Counted from the stretch's first letter, positions 26,933 to 36,761 are shown. The stretch: 64,000 nucleotides of DNA from Lentisphaerota bacterium (GCA_015061885.1 SUVS01000009.1:1-64000), one strand, 5' to 3'. The notes: a model not told the origin generated them from the letters alone. A program made the numbers and translations.

Positions 26933-28020
26933 ACCTCTTTATCTTTTATTACAATATTTCTTACACTTTTGCGTATTACCAGTTTAGTCGGAACTTGCAC
27001 AATGATCCGGTTGGCAGATGATTGGTTGATCTGCTTGAACAAAAGTTCAGCTCCCTGAATAAAACATTCTTTGAAGCTGCGGTCTATGGCAGTGAAAAAT
27101 GTCGGCCGTTTCAACTCGTGATCGTAGTTTTCAAAATTATCCACGCACAATATATCCGGCAGTACATCCGTAGAGAGTCCATTGATCTGCATATACGAAT
27201 ACATCCCGTAACTGATGGCCCACCCCAGCGAAATATAGAGCGTATTTTCAATGTCATCTGCGGTAAGCGATTGGGCAAGATCGTATCCGTAGGTGATATT
27301 GTTGTTACTGACCTGATGACCGGTTTCCTGTACAGTTATCCGGGCGGCCGTGCCGGTCATATTCAGGTAGTTGACTATCTGCCGGGCGGTAGCAATACAG
27401 TTGCGGGAGCTTGTTTGCAGTACAACGATATTTTTGTACCGGTCAAGATCGCAGTGCTGACAGAAATCTCTCAAAGCCGTGGAAAAATCGGCTATTACCT
27501 GATTGCATATCAAACGGTCTTCCAGATATACCGCTCCGACCAGAACAATAGGTTTGTTGAACGCACGCAATGCCGGCAGAGTTTTTTTGTCAACAAAGTT
27601 GGAATTAAGCAGCAGACCATCCAGTTTACGCAGCAGTTTTTTTCCAACCGCAGGATCTTGCATGGCATAGAATTGCAGCAGCAATATTTTCGCATCTTCT
27701 TTGCGGCAGTTCAAATGATCCAGCAGAGCACCTGACGCATCATTGAGTATGGAGTCAAGCAATGGCGACGGCGTGTAACCCAGATAACCGATCTTCTTTT
27801 TCCGGGCCGGATTTTTCTGCAAAAAATAACCTTTGCCGGGAACTGATGAAACAATACCTTCTGCCAGCAGGTGCTTGAACACTGCGGCGGCAGTAGTCGG
27901 TGAACAGTGATACTTTCCGGCGAACTCTCGCACCGACTCCAAGTGCGATTTTTTCGTCAGTTGCCGTTGTGAAAGTTCTTTCTTGTATTGTTCAACTAAT
28001 TTTTCCAGTTTGGTATTCAT
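26929..28020 (-). CDS. GntR-type HTH regulator with LacI-like sensor domain
   Basis: 363 residues. Residues about 1-70 form a winged helix (KYHCSPTTAAAVFKHLLAEGIVSSVPGKGYF). The rest resembles a LacI-type effector domain, though its motifs are weaker than in the regulator at 11248. It overlaps the GH123-like gene by 4 bp and diverges from the DUF4434 and PHP genes, so it should control this glycan module. An 8-bp perfect inverted repeat at 28165-28187 is the best operator candidate. Confidence 0.8.
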   Translation of the reverse strand: MNTKLEKLVEQYKKELSQRQLTKKSHLESVREFAGKYHCSPTTAAAVFKHLLAEGIVSSVPGKGYFLQKNPARKKKIGYLGYTPSPLLDSILNDASGALLDHLNCRKEDAKILLLQFYAMQDPAVGKKLLRKLDGLLLNSNFVDKKTLPALRAFNKPIVLVGAVYLEDRLICNQVIADFSTALRDFCQHCDLDRYKNIVVLQTSSRNCIATARQIVNYLNMTGTAARITVQETGHQVSNNNITYGYDLAQSLTADDIENTLYISLGWAISYGMYSYMQINGLSTDVLPDILCVDNFENYDHELKRPTFFTAIDRSFKECFIQGAELLFKQINQSSANRIIVQVPTKLVIRKSVRNIVIKDKEV

Positions 28021-28087
28021 AAATCAGGAAACCCCGAAATATCTTTACTTTCAGCTGTTGATGCAAGGGTGGTTATCTTTCAATATA

Positions 28088-28116
28088 AATATATTTCAAA
28101 AGCAATTAACTGTCAA
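28088..28116 (-). promoter_or_regulatory. Promoter of the regulator-GH123 operon
   Basis: On the minus strand a perfect TTGACA (28111-28116), a 17-bp spacer and TATATT (28088-28093), about 68 bp before the start codon. Confidence 0.65.
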
Positions 28117-28164
28117 GAGCGGAAAATATAAGACCGGTGGAATATTGCTGAAAAAAAGGAAAAT

Positions 28165-28187
28165 CTGTAACAGAATAAGTGTTACAG
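28165..28187. promoter_or_regulatory. Candidate operator: perfect 8-bp inverted repeat
   Basis: CTGTAACA and TGTTACAG flank a 7-bp spacer. It lies between the divergent regulator and DUF4434 genes, 49 bp upstream of the regulator -35. The rest of the 395-bp gap (28021-28415) shows AT-rich sequence and no gene. Confidence 0.45.
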
Positions 28188-28415
28188 TTGATGTTTAACT
28201 TGTTGTAATTGTGGGATGTCTGTAAGTTTATATTTTATGGGCTTGATGGTTATGTTGTAGTTCTCTGCTGTTGCCAGGATTAAAAAAACGCAAGGTTTTT
28301 TCCGTCATCTTCTGGTATTATATTCAATAGAGTGTGTTCAAAAACTTGCAATATTGAGTTGCAGGTTGTATTGTATAAACAATTTATTAAAAAACACTGA
28401 AGAATGGAGTATATC

Positions 28416-29417
28416 ATGCTTGAAAATGTAAATCTTGAACCTATCACCGGTACTTTTGTCAATATGCTTATATCCGATACCGGGATCGTCAACGGCGGTC
28501 TTAAAGAATGGGAACAGGATTTTAAGATGATGAAGGCTATCGGTATGGATCAATTGTTTATAATCCGTACCGAAGTAGAGCAAAATGGCATCCGCCTTTC
28601 TGCCGAAGACCCCCGTTCAACGACCTGGAAAGAAGACGCCAATCTGCTGGATATGGTTTTCCGGCTGGGCGATAAATACGATATGACCGTATTCCTCGGC
28701 GGCCCGCAGAATATTTCCAATCTGCATTCCGGTGATTGGATGAAAGAAGTCGATGACAACAAACGTTACTACGACCGTACCGTGGCAAAATACAAACATC
28801 ACAAGTGTTTCAAAGGCTTGTATGTAACGCTCGAAGCATTGCCGTGGCACTTCAACTTTCTGGATATTTGTACGGAAGTGCTTAAATACATGCGTGCCAA
28901 TTACCCGGATATGAAAACTTTTATGAGTCCTTCTTTCCGCGGGCCGTGGGGCGATATGTCCCGGCAGTACACCCCCGATGAATGGGTGGATATTTACGGC
29001 AGATACTTCTTTGAACGCGTTGCCGGTATGCTTGACTACTGTGCCCCGCAGGATAAGATCGCCGCACCGGCATGTCATTACGGAGAAATACTGGATAACG
29101 GCTTATCTGAATGGTACACCAAAGTCGGTAAACTCTTTGATAAGTGCGGCATTGAATTGTGGAGCAATATCGAAACTTTCCAGCGTCCTTTCCCCGGCCA
29201 CGGCGAACCCAAAGGCGTTTTCCGTCAGGGCGACTACCGTTCGCTTTATATGAAACTTTCGGAAGCATCTCCGCTGGTCAAACGGATCATCACCTACGAA
29301 TATTTCAGCTGCATGAGCCCCAATACCGAATGGGGTTCCAGCCGCAGACTGCTGGCTCGGTATCTGGAAATGATCGGCAAGGATCCGGCGATCATCGACG
29401 AAATCTATCCCCGGTAA
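28416..29417 (+). CDS. DUF4434-type glycosidase-like protein
   Basis: 333 residues. The start at 28416 is chosen because GGAG lies 6 bp ahead; the ATG at 28404 overlaps that site. The N-terminus (ITGTFVNMLISDTG) and the pattern of acidic residues on predicted barrel strands (IRTEVEQ, YVTLEALPW, WSNIETFQ) match the DUF4434 family, thought to be TIM-barrel glycoside hydrolases. No signal peptide is seen. It diverges from the GntR-LacI regulator and precedes the PHP gene by 29 bp, so it belongs to the same glycan module. Activity is unknown. Confidence 0.7.
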   Translation: MLENVNLEPITGTFVNMLISDTGIVNGGLKEWEQDFKMMKAIGMDQLFIIRTEVEQNGIRLSAEDPRSTTWKEDANLLDMVFRLGDKYDMTVFLGGPQNISNLHSGDWMKEVDDNKRYYDRTVAKYKHHKCFKGLYVTLEALPWHFNFLDICTEVLKYMRANYPDMKTFMSPSFRGPWGDMSRQYTPDEWVDIYGRYFFERVAGMLDYCAPQDKIAAPACHYGEILDNGLSEWYTKVGKLFDKCGIELWSNIETFQRPFPGHGEPKGVFRQGDYRSLYMKLSEASPLVKRIITYEYFSCMSPNTEWGSSRRLLARYLEMIGKDPAIIDEIYPR

Positions 29418-29446
29418 AAAAACTGTTTGCATAAGGTGTGATTTTT

Positions 29447-30250
29447 ATGCTTGAATTCACATATCCGGGCCCCGGAAAGGGGTACAGTCTGCACAACCAC
29501 AGTACATTCAGCGACGGAGCTTCTACGCTGGAAGAAGTGGTTGCCGCCGGCAAAGCATCGGGATTGAAGGTGTTGGGTATCTCCGACCACTGGGTGGAAC
29601 CGCCTTATGACGGAACCGATTATCTGACATGGGCGATGCCGCATGAAAAACTTGATGAATATATCAAAACTCTGCTGGATTTGCGTAAAAAATACGAAGA
29701 TGAAAATTTTTCATTGAAGATCGGGCTGGAAGTTGATTTCTTTTTTGAAAATGCAGAGAAAGTTTACGACCGTCTGATGCAGTCCCCGATGGATTATCTG
29801 ATCGGTTCGGTGCATTACAGCGGCGTTTTCTCCGTGGATCACGATGCCGTTGACTGGGCACCTTTGAGCGAAGATGAAAAAGCGGAGGTTTGCGAAATAT
29901 ACTGGCAGAAAGTTGCCGGAGCCGCAGAGTTCGGCAAATATACCTTTCTCGGACACCTTGATCTGCCCAAGAAGTTTGCATTGATCGACAATTCAAAGTA
30001 TATTGAACACGCCGTCCGGGTGCTGGATATTGTGCAGAAAAAATCCGGAGCCATCGAGCTTAACACCTCCGGCTGGTTCAAGCCATGCAATGACCCGTAC
30101 CCGACGTTGGAAATACTCCAGGCGGCATGCAAACGCAACATACCCGCAGTGGTAAATGCCGACGCACATTGTGCAGAGCATTTACAGCGGAATTTCGCGG
30201 AAGGCTACGCTCTGCTGAAAGAAGCCGGATATGATTTTATTCAGGAATAA
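29447..30250 (+). CDS. PHP-domain metal-dependent phosphoesterase (histidinol-phosphatase-like)
   Basis: 267 residues, started at the ATG 29447 behind AAGGTGTG. PHP motifs are present: LHNHSTFSDG, ISDHW, GLEVDF, SVHYS, LGHLDL and NADAHC, giving a full set of His and Asp metal ligands. The closest known activity is histidinol phosphatase (HisK/HisJ type), but no his genes are nearby. In this setting it may dephosphorylate a sugar phosphate from the DUF4434 module. It is followed 30 bp later by the large membrane protein. Confidence 0.82.
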   Translation: MLEFTYPGPGKGYSLHNHSTFSDGASTLEEVVAAGKASGLKVLGISDHWVEPPYDGTDYLTWAMPHEKLDEYIKTLLDLRKKYEDENFSLKIGLEVDFFFENAEKVYDRLMQSPMDYLIGSVHYSGVFSVDHDAVDWAPLSEDEKAEVCEIYWQKVAGAAEFGKYTFLGHLDLPKKFALIDNSKYIEHAVRVLDIVQKKSGAIELNTSGWFKPCNDPYPTLEILQAACKRNIPAVVNADAHCAEHLQRNFAEGYALLKEAGYDFIQE

Positions 30251-30280
30251 CGAATCATAAATAAAAAGGGGATATTTCTT

Positions 30281-32218
30281 ATGAAAAAAATGCGTTTTCT
30301 GCCGGGATGGTGTAAAAACCGTTTTTTCGGCTATTTTGCGGTCTATGCAATATTGATAGGGGTATTTATTCTTGTATCAACGATCGCGGCATTTTTACCG
30401 GAAAATAAGGCTTTTGTAAAAAATGCCCAAAAGAGCGTCAGCCGCATATCCGGTGAGGATCTTACGAGATATATATTGTTTCATGGCAAGCATAACTGCC
30501 CGATGTTATGGGGGGCTTTGCTGGATGATTTTACCGACTGTCTGATATTGAATTGTGCGTTGAATTATGGCAAAAACGGCGATGGCAGTTTTAAGTCTGC
30601 CATGCAAAATAATATATTGTACAAGACATGCCCAAATCCGGAGGTTAATTGGCGGGAAAAGAATATCGGGGCAATGGTCAAATATCCTGATTTGCAACAA
30701 CCCAATACTGCCAGTACCCCGTATTCTCGATATTGGTTTGGAACTTCTGCTCTGGTAAAAATCAGTCATTATTTATTCTCTTTGCAGTATATATATTCGA
30801 TACTGGGTGTTACTGTTTTACTGCTTACTTTTCTGGTATTCAACGAGATCGTAAAAAAATCCGGAAATATATCCGGTATTGCGTTTGTTTTTCTGATGGG
30901 AGGTTTGAATTTTTATGTCTGTTTCCAATCTCTGCAATATTCGCCCGTTTTTATCATCGCTCTTGCCGGAATATATATATTCCGGAGCAAGACCGGTAAA
31001 TGCTGCAATATAAATTTATTTTTGTTCATATTGGGAATGATATGTGCTTATTTTGATTTATTGACTACGCCGTTGATCACAGCTCTTCTGCCGTTGTTTT
31101 TTCTCCGCGGCAAAAAGCCTTATATACAGACAGAAAAACCGTATGGCTTATGTCTGAAAAAACTTGGTGCGGTAAAAGTTATTTTGAGTATCTTTTTTAT
31201 TGCTGCCGTTGGTGCCGGTGCCGGTTTTTGGGCCGTCGGCAAAGCTGCCAAAGGTAAAACTATTGATTTGAACTTTGAGTTAAAGAGCAGTACCCCCTGC
31301 AATTTGTCAGTAGCTTATTGTTCCGGAAAAACATGGCAGAATATCGATTATGGCAAAGTAAAAGACGGCAAAATCAAGGTGGTAATTCCTGCTAAACGGC
31401 TCAAAGCATTCAAGCTGAAATTTGATGATGCCGCCGGCAGTATAAGCATCAAAGATCTGCATATTGAAGGCCGGAAGTTTTACCGAGCATATCTGTTCGG
31501 CAAGCCTCAAGAAAACAATGCAGACAAGACGGTATTTGCCGATAATACATTGAATTGTCAATTCAGCAAATCAACCGATGCAGTATTAGGGTGGACTCCT
31601 GATTTTACCATACGCCACAAAAAAAATTCGTATGGCAGCAGTGTTTTTATTGCAGTTGTATCTATGTTGATAAGTTGTCTGCTGGTAATGTTTGCTCTTG
31701 CTGCTGACAGAAAACTTCTGTTCAAACAATCTGTGATTTGGTTTGAAAATTACCTGTTGCCTGCTGTTATGTGGCTGGTAGGTTATGTGGCTTCATGGGG
31801 AACCAAACTTCTGATTGCTGATTGTTTTGCCGGCAAATTTTTGAGTTCTCTGGAGGCTATACGGTTCCGTTCATCTTCTTCTGCATACGCAATGAGTGAT
31901 CAATTTGTACGGTTCGAGGCCTTATCAAACAGTGTGCATGAGTTTTTTGGTATCAATCGTATCCTTTGTATATTTGTTATTGTTTTGACAGTGTTGCTGT
32001 TGATCAAAAATATTTATGGAGTGTACCGTAAACAGCAATGTTTTGATTTCAAGGTGTTTGCCGGATTTTTGTGCTATGCGGCAATTCCGGTTGCATTTGT
32101 TCTGTTTTTTGCCAATCATTCGCAGGTTCATGTACACATGGCATACCGCAATATTGCGATTGCATTTATTGCGTTGTTTTTAGCATTGACAGCAAGTTTT
32201 CATAAAGTAGAGGAATAA
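30281..32218 (+). CDS. Multi-pass membrane protein with a periplasmic beta domain
   Basis: 645 residues, start behind AAAGGGGA. One helix near residues 18-40 is followed by several from about 165 to 330. A soluble segment (about 340-455, YCSGKTWQNIDYGKV) looks like a small beta-sandwich, and at least five more helices fill the rest. The layout recalls GT39/GT-C-type glycosyltransferases or their partners, but no catalytic DD/ED motif could be assigned. The glycosyltransferase gene follows after only 4 bp, so the two are probably co-translated and act together in moving or attaching a lipid-linked sugar. Function is unknown. Confidence 0.75.
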   Translation: MKKMRFLPGWCKNRFFGYFAVYAILIGVFILVSTIAAFLPENKAFVKNAQKSVSRISGEDLTRYILFHGKHNCPMLWGALLDDFTDCLILNCALNYGKNGDGSFKSAMQNNILYKTCPNPEVNWREKNIGAMVKYPDLQQPNTASTPYSRYWFGTSALVKISHYLFSLQYIYSILGVTVLLLTFLVFNEIVKKSGNISGIAFVFLMGGLNFYVCFQSLQYSPVFIIALAGIYIFRSKTGKCCNINLFLFILGMICAYFDLLTTPLITALLPLFFLRGKKPYIQTEKPYGLCLKKLGAVKVILSIFFIAAVGAGAGFWAVGKAAKGKTIDLNFELKSSTPCNLSVAYCSGKTWQNIDYGKVKDGKIKVVIPAKRLKAFKLKFDDAAGSISIKDLHIEGRKFYRAYLFGKPQENNADKTVFADNTLNCQFSKSTDAVLGWTPDFTIRHKKNSYGSSVFIAVVSMLISCLLVMFALAADRKLLFKQSVIWFENYLLPAVMWLVGYVASWGTKLLIADCFAGKFLSSLEAIRFRSSSSAYAMSDQFVRFEALSNSVHEFFGINRILCIFVIVLTVLLLIKNIYGVYRKQQCFDFKVFAGFLCYAAIPVAFVLFFANHSQVHVHMAYRNIAIAFIALFLALTASFHKVEE

Positions 32219-32222
32219 TAAA

Positions 32223-33134
32223 ATGAAAAAGATCGCATTGCTTTTACCCTGTTATAATGAAGAACTTACCATTGGCAAGGTGATTGCTGATTTCAGGCGG
32301 GTCCTGCCGGAGGCGGAGGTATTTGTTTACGACAATAACAGCACCGATAAAAGTGCTGAAATCGCCGCCGCCGCCGGAGCCAAAGTCGTGCCGGTTCCGA
32401 TGCAGGGCAAAGGCAATGTTGTGCGGAGTATGTTCCGCGATATTGAGGCTGATTGTTATTTGATGGTCGATTCTGATGATACTTATCCTGCCGAAGTTGC
32501 CCCGGAAATTATAAAACCGGTACTGGAAGGCTCGGCGGATATGGTTTGCGGCGACCGGCTTTCGACTACTTACTTTGATATAAACAAACGCAAGTTCCAT
32601 AATTTCGGCAACTCACTGGTATGCTTTATGATAAAGGCTTTGTTCAACCATAAAGTTTCCGATGTAATGACCGGTTATCGGGCGTTCAGCCGTCGGTTTG
32701 TCAAAAACTTTCCGGTGATGCACGGCGGTTTTGAGCTTGAAACCGAAATGACTATTTTTGCTTTGGAACGGCACTTGCATATTGTGGAAATGCCCATTGA
32801 GTACCGTGACCGGCCCGAAGGCAGCGAATCCAAACTCAATACCTACAAAGACGGGATCAGGGTCATCTTTACGATATTGCGGTCGTTGCGGGAATACCGC
32901 CCGATGTTCTTTTTCGGAATATTGGCAATATTGTTTTTTGTGTTGGCGGTCGGATTTTTCGTGCCGGTATTCATTGATTTTGTCAATACCGGAAAAGTTC
33001 CCCGTTTTCCGACGCTTATCTGTTCGGTGTGCAGCGGCATGGCAGGGGTTATAATGATTACCTGCGGGCTCATCCTGAACAGTATAAAACAGCACTTTGC
33101 GATTCTCATGGAGCTGAATTTACGCAAAAAATAA
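32223..33134 (+). CDS. Family 2 glycosyltransferase with C-terminal membrane anchor
   Basis: 303 residues. The GT2 (dolichol/polyprenyl-phosphate mannose synthase-like) domain covers about 1-215, with LLPCYNEELTIGKV and the metal-binding VDSDDTYPA (Asp83, Asp85, Asp86). Two C-terminal membrane helices (about 228-252 and 265-290) anchor it. The likely product is a polyprenyl-phosphate sugar donor for the adjacent membrane protein. The start follows GAGGAATAATAAA. Confidence 0.88.
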   Translation: MKKIALLLPCYNEELTIGKVIADFRRVLPEAEVFVYDNNSTDKSAEIAAAAGAKVVPVPMQGKGNVVRSMFRDIEADCYLMVDSDDTYPAEVAPEIIKPVLEGSADMVCGDRLSTTYFDINKRKFHNFGNSLVCFMIKALFNHKVSDVMTGYRAFSRRFVKNFPVMHGGFELETEMTIFALERHLHIVEMPIEYRDRPEGSESKLNTYKDGIRVIFTILRSLREYRPMFFFGILAILFFVLAVGFFVPVFIDFVNTGKVPRFPTLICSVCSGMAGVIMITCGLILNSIKQHFAILMELNLRKK

Positions 33135-33172
33135 GCGTAAAACAGCAACTGTATTTCGCTGGATGTTTGAAA

Positions 33173-34699
33173 CTACAAGTGCGGTTCGCTGATAAAATAT
33201 TTTTCCGGCATATCTTTTGTTTTCAGCAATTTCTGTTGCCATTTTTCAGCGTCCAACGGTTTTCGGGTAAAGCCTTTCAGCCCGGTCATGTAGAGATTTG
33301 CCAATACTTTCATGGCCGGTTTGTAGCCGGATTTTGCGGATAGAATAAGAAGTTTTTCCGCCTTTGCCGGGTTGAACTCCACACCTTCAAGATTGCTTAT
33401 ATAAAGCATTGCCGCCATGAATGAACCCAGCGGACTCTTGCCGATTTCCACGGTTTTGTTGAATTTTTCCAATGCTCTGGCGGGATTTTTTTCCACTCCG
33501 ATACCTTTCAACAGGGCAACACCGGCTTTGATTCTGCCCAAATTGGTATAGGCTCTGTTGTTGTAATAAAAAGCCTTTGACAAATCTTTTTCCACCACAA
33601 GGCCCTGTTCATAAAAAAGAGCTATTTCGGAAGCGATGATCCGCTTTTCAATCTCTTTTTTACTTTTTTCTATAAGCATGTAGTAATCGAATGATTTTTG
33701 ATGATCCTGCTTTACGCCTTCGCCGGTAAAATAAAGTCTTGCCAACTGCATGTAGGCTCCGATATATTTTTTATCTGCAGCTTTTTCATACCATTTTACC
33801 GCTTCGACAAGATTTTTTTCCACTCCAAATCCGCGATAGTAGCAGTACCCGATTTGAGTTATGGCATCAAGACTGCCTTTTTTTGCCGCCCGATGAAAAT
33901 ACTTCAATGCTTCCGGAAAATCCTGTGGAGTACCAAAACCGAAATAATGTGCATTGCCCAACCGGTACAGGGCTTCGGTATGTCCCTTATCGGCCGCTAT
34001 GGAAAGATATTTAAATTCCAGAGCCATATCCCGCTTGGTGCCGCGATTGAAAAAACTCGCCATTGCTGCCTGATACGCACTTTCGGCATGTCCGAGATCG
34101 GCTGCTCGGCAATAAAGCTCAAAGGCTTTGCTCCGGCTGCGTTGTATTCCGATGCCGCGGGCATAACAGCGTGCAAGTTCATAAATTGCCGGCGGATAGT
34201 TGCGTTTTACACATTTTTCCAGATATTCGATAGCACTTTTGTGATCCGGCGGAAAATAATTACGCCAGATACACTCTTGAGCAAAACGGAGCATCTGCGG
34301 CAAGTTGCCGGTATCCGCAGAGCGTTGCATGTATTCGCGGGCTTTGACCGGATCTTTTGCCACCACATAACCGTTGCCGTAAAAATATCCGATCCAGAAC
34401 AGTGCCAGCGGGTGATTTTTTTCAGCGGCAAGCGTAAAATATCTGAAAGACTCCCCCCGGTCGGCAGGTTGCTTGCCTTTACCGTAAAAACGCATCCAGG
34501 CATACCAGTATTCAGCATCGGTCTGATGCCGGTCAGCGGCAGATTTGAGCTTTTGCATGGCATCGCAGACTGCTGACGGTTCGGATTTTTTTGCCGTGAT
34601 TATCTTACGCAATTCAGAAACATTGACTTGCGTTGTTTCATCTGCCGGGAGTGCGGCAGTAATCAGTAGTGCAAGTGTACAAAATAAGAGAAGTTTCAC
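33173..34699 (-). CDS. Secreted Sel1-repeat (TPR-like) protein
   Basis: About 508 residues. A GTG start at 34699 (VKLLLFCTLALL) is chosen because AAAGGA precedes it and the upstream ATG overlaps the previous gene. A signal peptide is followed by roughly nine Sel1-like repeats with the A-x2-LG-x6-G and KAxxYxxxAA pattern. Such solenoids bind protein partners, often at the cell envelope. It lies 22 bp after the deacetylase-like gene. No specific role can be given. Confidence 0.85.
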   Translation of the reverse strand: MKLLLFCTLALLITAALPADETTQVNVSELRKIITAKKSEPSAVCDAMQKLKSAADRHQTDAEYWYAWMRFYGKGKQPADRGESFRYFTLAAEKNHPLALFWIGYFYGNGYVVAKDPVKAREYMQRSADTGNLPQMLRFAQECIWRNYFPPDHKSAIEYLEKCVKRNYPPAIYELARCYARGIGIQRSRSKAFELYCRAADLGHAESAYQAAMASFFNRGTKRDMALEFKYLSIAADKGHTEALYRLGNAHYFGFGTPQDFPEALKYFHRAAKKGSLDAITQIGYCYYRGFGVEKNLVEAVKWYEKAADKKYIGAYMQLARLYFTGEGVKQDHQKSFDYYMLIEKSKKEIEKRIIASEIALFYEQGLVVEKDLSKAFYYNNRAYTNLGRIKAGVALLKGIGVEKNPARALEKFNKTVEIGKSPLGSFMAAMLYISNLEGVEFNPAKAEKLLILSAKSGYKPAMKVLANLYMTGLKGFTRKPLDAEKWQQKLLKTKDMPEKYFISEPHL

Positions 34700-34721
34700 G
34701 ATTGTTTCCTTTCTTTGAGTT

Positions 34722-35900
34722 TTACTCATCCCAGGCGGTGTTGCCGAGTAAGCCTTCCTGATAAAATACCGGTTTGCAGTTGGCTTCTTCGACCATCAGC
34801 CGGATGGTGGTTTCCAATTTGCCGAAATGATCCGGCTGATAACTTTCGTAATAAGGAAATGAATACTGTTCATGGCCTCCGGCAGAAAACAGATCGGTTC
34901 TGTATTGCACGGCGGTGGATAACGTTTGTTTGAAAAGTTCCGGAATATCTTTGAGTTCCAAAAGGTTGCAGATTATCCAATCGTGGTAGAAAAATATTTT
35001 CATATCAGGGTCATACAACGCCGGATATTTGGCAAGATAGTCTATTTCTTCGGCAAAACCATAGTGTCTGGCGATTGCTTCGTTGGGCGAAACATATATT
35101 TCAGAGCGGAATTTCTCCTGCTGTTCCTGCCATGTAAGTTCTTCAAAAGGCGGCGTTCCCATGACCCGGTGCCGCATGGATTCCGAGTAGCATTTACACC
35201 CGAGGTCAATCAATTCTTCCGCCACGCCGGGACTGATGTTGTTCCAATGCAATACCGCCGGAACAATAAAAGAATTTTCTCCGGCAAACCGCGTGATTTC
35301 CGACTGCATCAAATCGTAATCCCGGCGGAACTCTTTGCGGGAGGCTTCGGCATACGGCCGGGCAGGAAATTCACTGTAACTGTGCAAGGCAAATTTCAGC
35401 CAATGGGAGCTGTCAATAAATTCATCTTTCCATATATCCGGCATCTTATCAAGGGTAAATTCTTCGTGGTCGTTGTGATAGAAAGTATTGAGTGTGATTT
35501 TTATGCCGTATTTATCGTGCAGTCTTTTAAGTTCTTTCAAATAAAAGTGGTCGAACGCTTTCCGGGGTCTTTCTTTTGCCAGATCGGTAAACAAAAATAT
35601 ATTGTCATCAATGTAAAAATTACAGCGGCGGAATGATTTTTTATCCCATACAAGTGTGAGTTTCTGTGAAAATTCACCGTAACAGGTTTTGGTGGCAACC
35701 TCAACGATGTTGATTTTTTCGGTCAACTCAACCGGACAGGAAAAGTGCAAGCCGGTTTGCATGGCACTTTTACCGTTGACTTTTACCGGAGTACCGAATG
35801 AATTCATGCCTTCCACGGTTACGGTCAGTGATTTATCAGTTTCCACACCGTGATGGGAATTGAGGATCGCCCCCTGTCTGAAATTACTTATGCTTAACAT
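34722..35900 (-). CDS. Polysaccharide-deacetylase-like (NodB-fold) protein
   Basis: 392 residues, no signal peptide. A short N-terminal beta domain (about 1-88) is followed by a seven-stranded-barrel-like region. FYIDDNIF could hold the catalytic Asp pair, and LHSYSEF and FYHDW provide candidate metal-binding His residues. The match to the NodB/polysaccharide-deacetylase superfamily is distant. It is co-directional with the Sel1-repeat gene and near two glycosyltransferases, so a role in surface-glycan modification is plausible. Confidence 0.55.
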   Translation of the reverse strand: MLSISNFRQGAILNSHHGVETDKSLTVTVEGMNSFGTPVKVNGKSAMQTGLHFSCPVELTEKINIVEVATKTCYGEFSQKLTLVWDKKSFRRCNFYIDDNIFLFTDLAKERPRKAFDHFYLKELKRLHDKYGIKITLNTFYHNDHEEFTLDKMPDIWKDEFIDSSHWLKFALHSYSEFPARPYAEASRKEFRRDYDLMQSEITRFAGENSFIVPAVLHWNNISPGVAEELIDLGCKCYSESMRHRVMGTPPFEELTWQEQQEKFRSEIYVSPNEAIARHYGFAEEIDYLAKYPALYDPDMKIFFYHDWIICNLLELKDIPELFKQTLSTAVQYRTDLFSAGGHEQYSFPYYESYQPDHFGKLETTIRLMVEEANCKPVFYQEGLLGNTAWDE

Positions 35901-35994
35901 CTGTTCAATACCTCATTAACCTTATTTGCTGTTTACTATAATTCAAATTCGGCAAAAAACAAATTAATTCGCTCCGGACGGTTCCGGCAGCGGT

Positions 35995-36023
35995 TTGTAT
36001 TGCCCGGTATATCATGCTATATT
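35995..36023 (+). promoter_or_regulatory. Promoter of the second glycosyltransferase gene
   Basis: TTGTAT (35995-36000), a 17-bp spacer ending in TGC, then TATATT (36018-36023). It is 19 bp before the chosen ATG at 36042, which supports that start over the ATG at 36000. Confidence 0.5.
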
Positions 36024-36041
36024 ATAGCAGAGGCATGGCTG

Positions 36042-36761
36042 ATGAAAATTGCAGAAAAGAATTTAAAAAACACTTATTACTGTGTGATTCCGGTATATAA
36101 TAACTTTACAACTATTGAAGATGTTGTACGCCGTGTTTTATGCGTAACAGAGAATGTTTTGATTATTGACGATGGGTCAACAGATGCCGATTTGCAGGAA
36201 TTTTTCCGGCGACATCCGGTTGAAGTTTTCCGGCACGGAAACAATCAGGGCAAAGGTGCGGCTCTTATCAGTGCTTTGAATATCTTACGCCAACGCAATG
36301 TTGATTATATGATAACTCTGGATGGCGACGGGCAGCATTTTCCGGAAGATATTCCCGGGATCATTGAGCGGCTTGAAAAGGAAAATGAGTTGGTGTTGCT
36401 GGCAGGAGTCCGGGATTTGAAAACGCCGGCAGTGCCGTACGCAAGCCGGATCGGCAGAGCATTGTCCAATTACTTTATCAAACTTGAATCCGGCGTAAGC
36501 GTGTTGGACAGTCAATGCGGATTACGGGCATATCCGGTAAGTGTAACCGGTCAAATGGATTTGGGCACCAGACATTATGACTTTGAAACAGAAATACTGC
36601 TTGATTGTGCATTAAACGGTATAAAAATTGTAAATTTTCCGGTAAATGTATATTATCCGGAAGCCGGCGGACGCATTTCACATTATCGCAAAATTCTGGA
36701 TACCTGCCGGATAATAAAAGTGCATCTGCGTTTGCTTGGCAGGCGGATTTTCCGCAAGTAA
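36042..36761 (+). CDS. Family 2 glycosyltransferase (polyprenyl-phosphate sugar synthase-like)
   Basis: 239 residues from the ATG at 36042 with GAGG upstream. The GT2 fold shows VIPVYNNFTTI, IIDDGSTD and the DxD motif in TLDGDGQHFPED. It lacks the C-terminal membrane helices of the enzyme at 32223, but ends in a basic, amphipathic tail that could touch the membrane. It probably transfers a sugar to a lipid phosphate or glycan. pyrE follows on the same strand under its own promoter. Confidence 0.85.
   Translation: MKIAEKNLKNTYYCVIPVYNNFTTIEDVVRRVLCVTENVLIIDDGSTDADLQEFFRRHPVEVFRHGNNQGKGAALISALNILRQRNVDYMITLDGDGQHFPEDIPGIIERLEKENELVLLAGVRDLKTPAVPYASRIGRALSNYFIKLESGVSVLDSQCGLRAYPVSVTGQMDLGTRHYDFETEILLDCALNGIKIVNFPVNVYYPEAGGRISHYRKILDTCRIIKVHLRLLGRRIFRK

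Noticed and set aside
30281-32218. Assignment as a GT39 protein mannosyltransferase
   Set aside because: The acidic catalytic motif in the first periplasmic loop could not be found.
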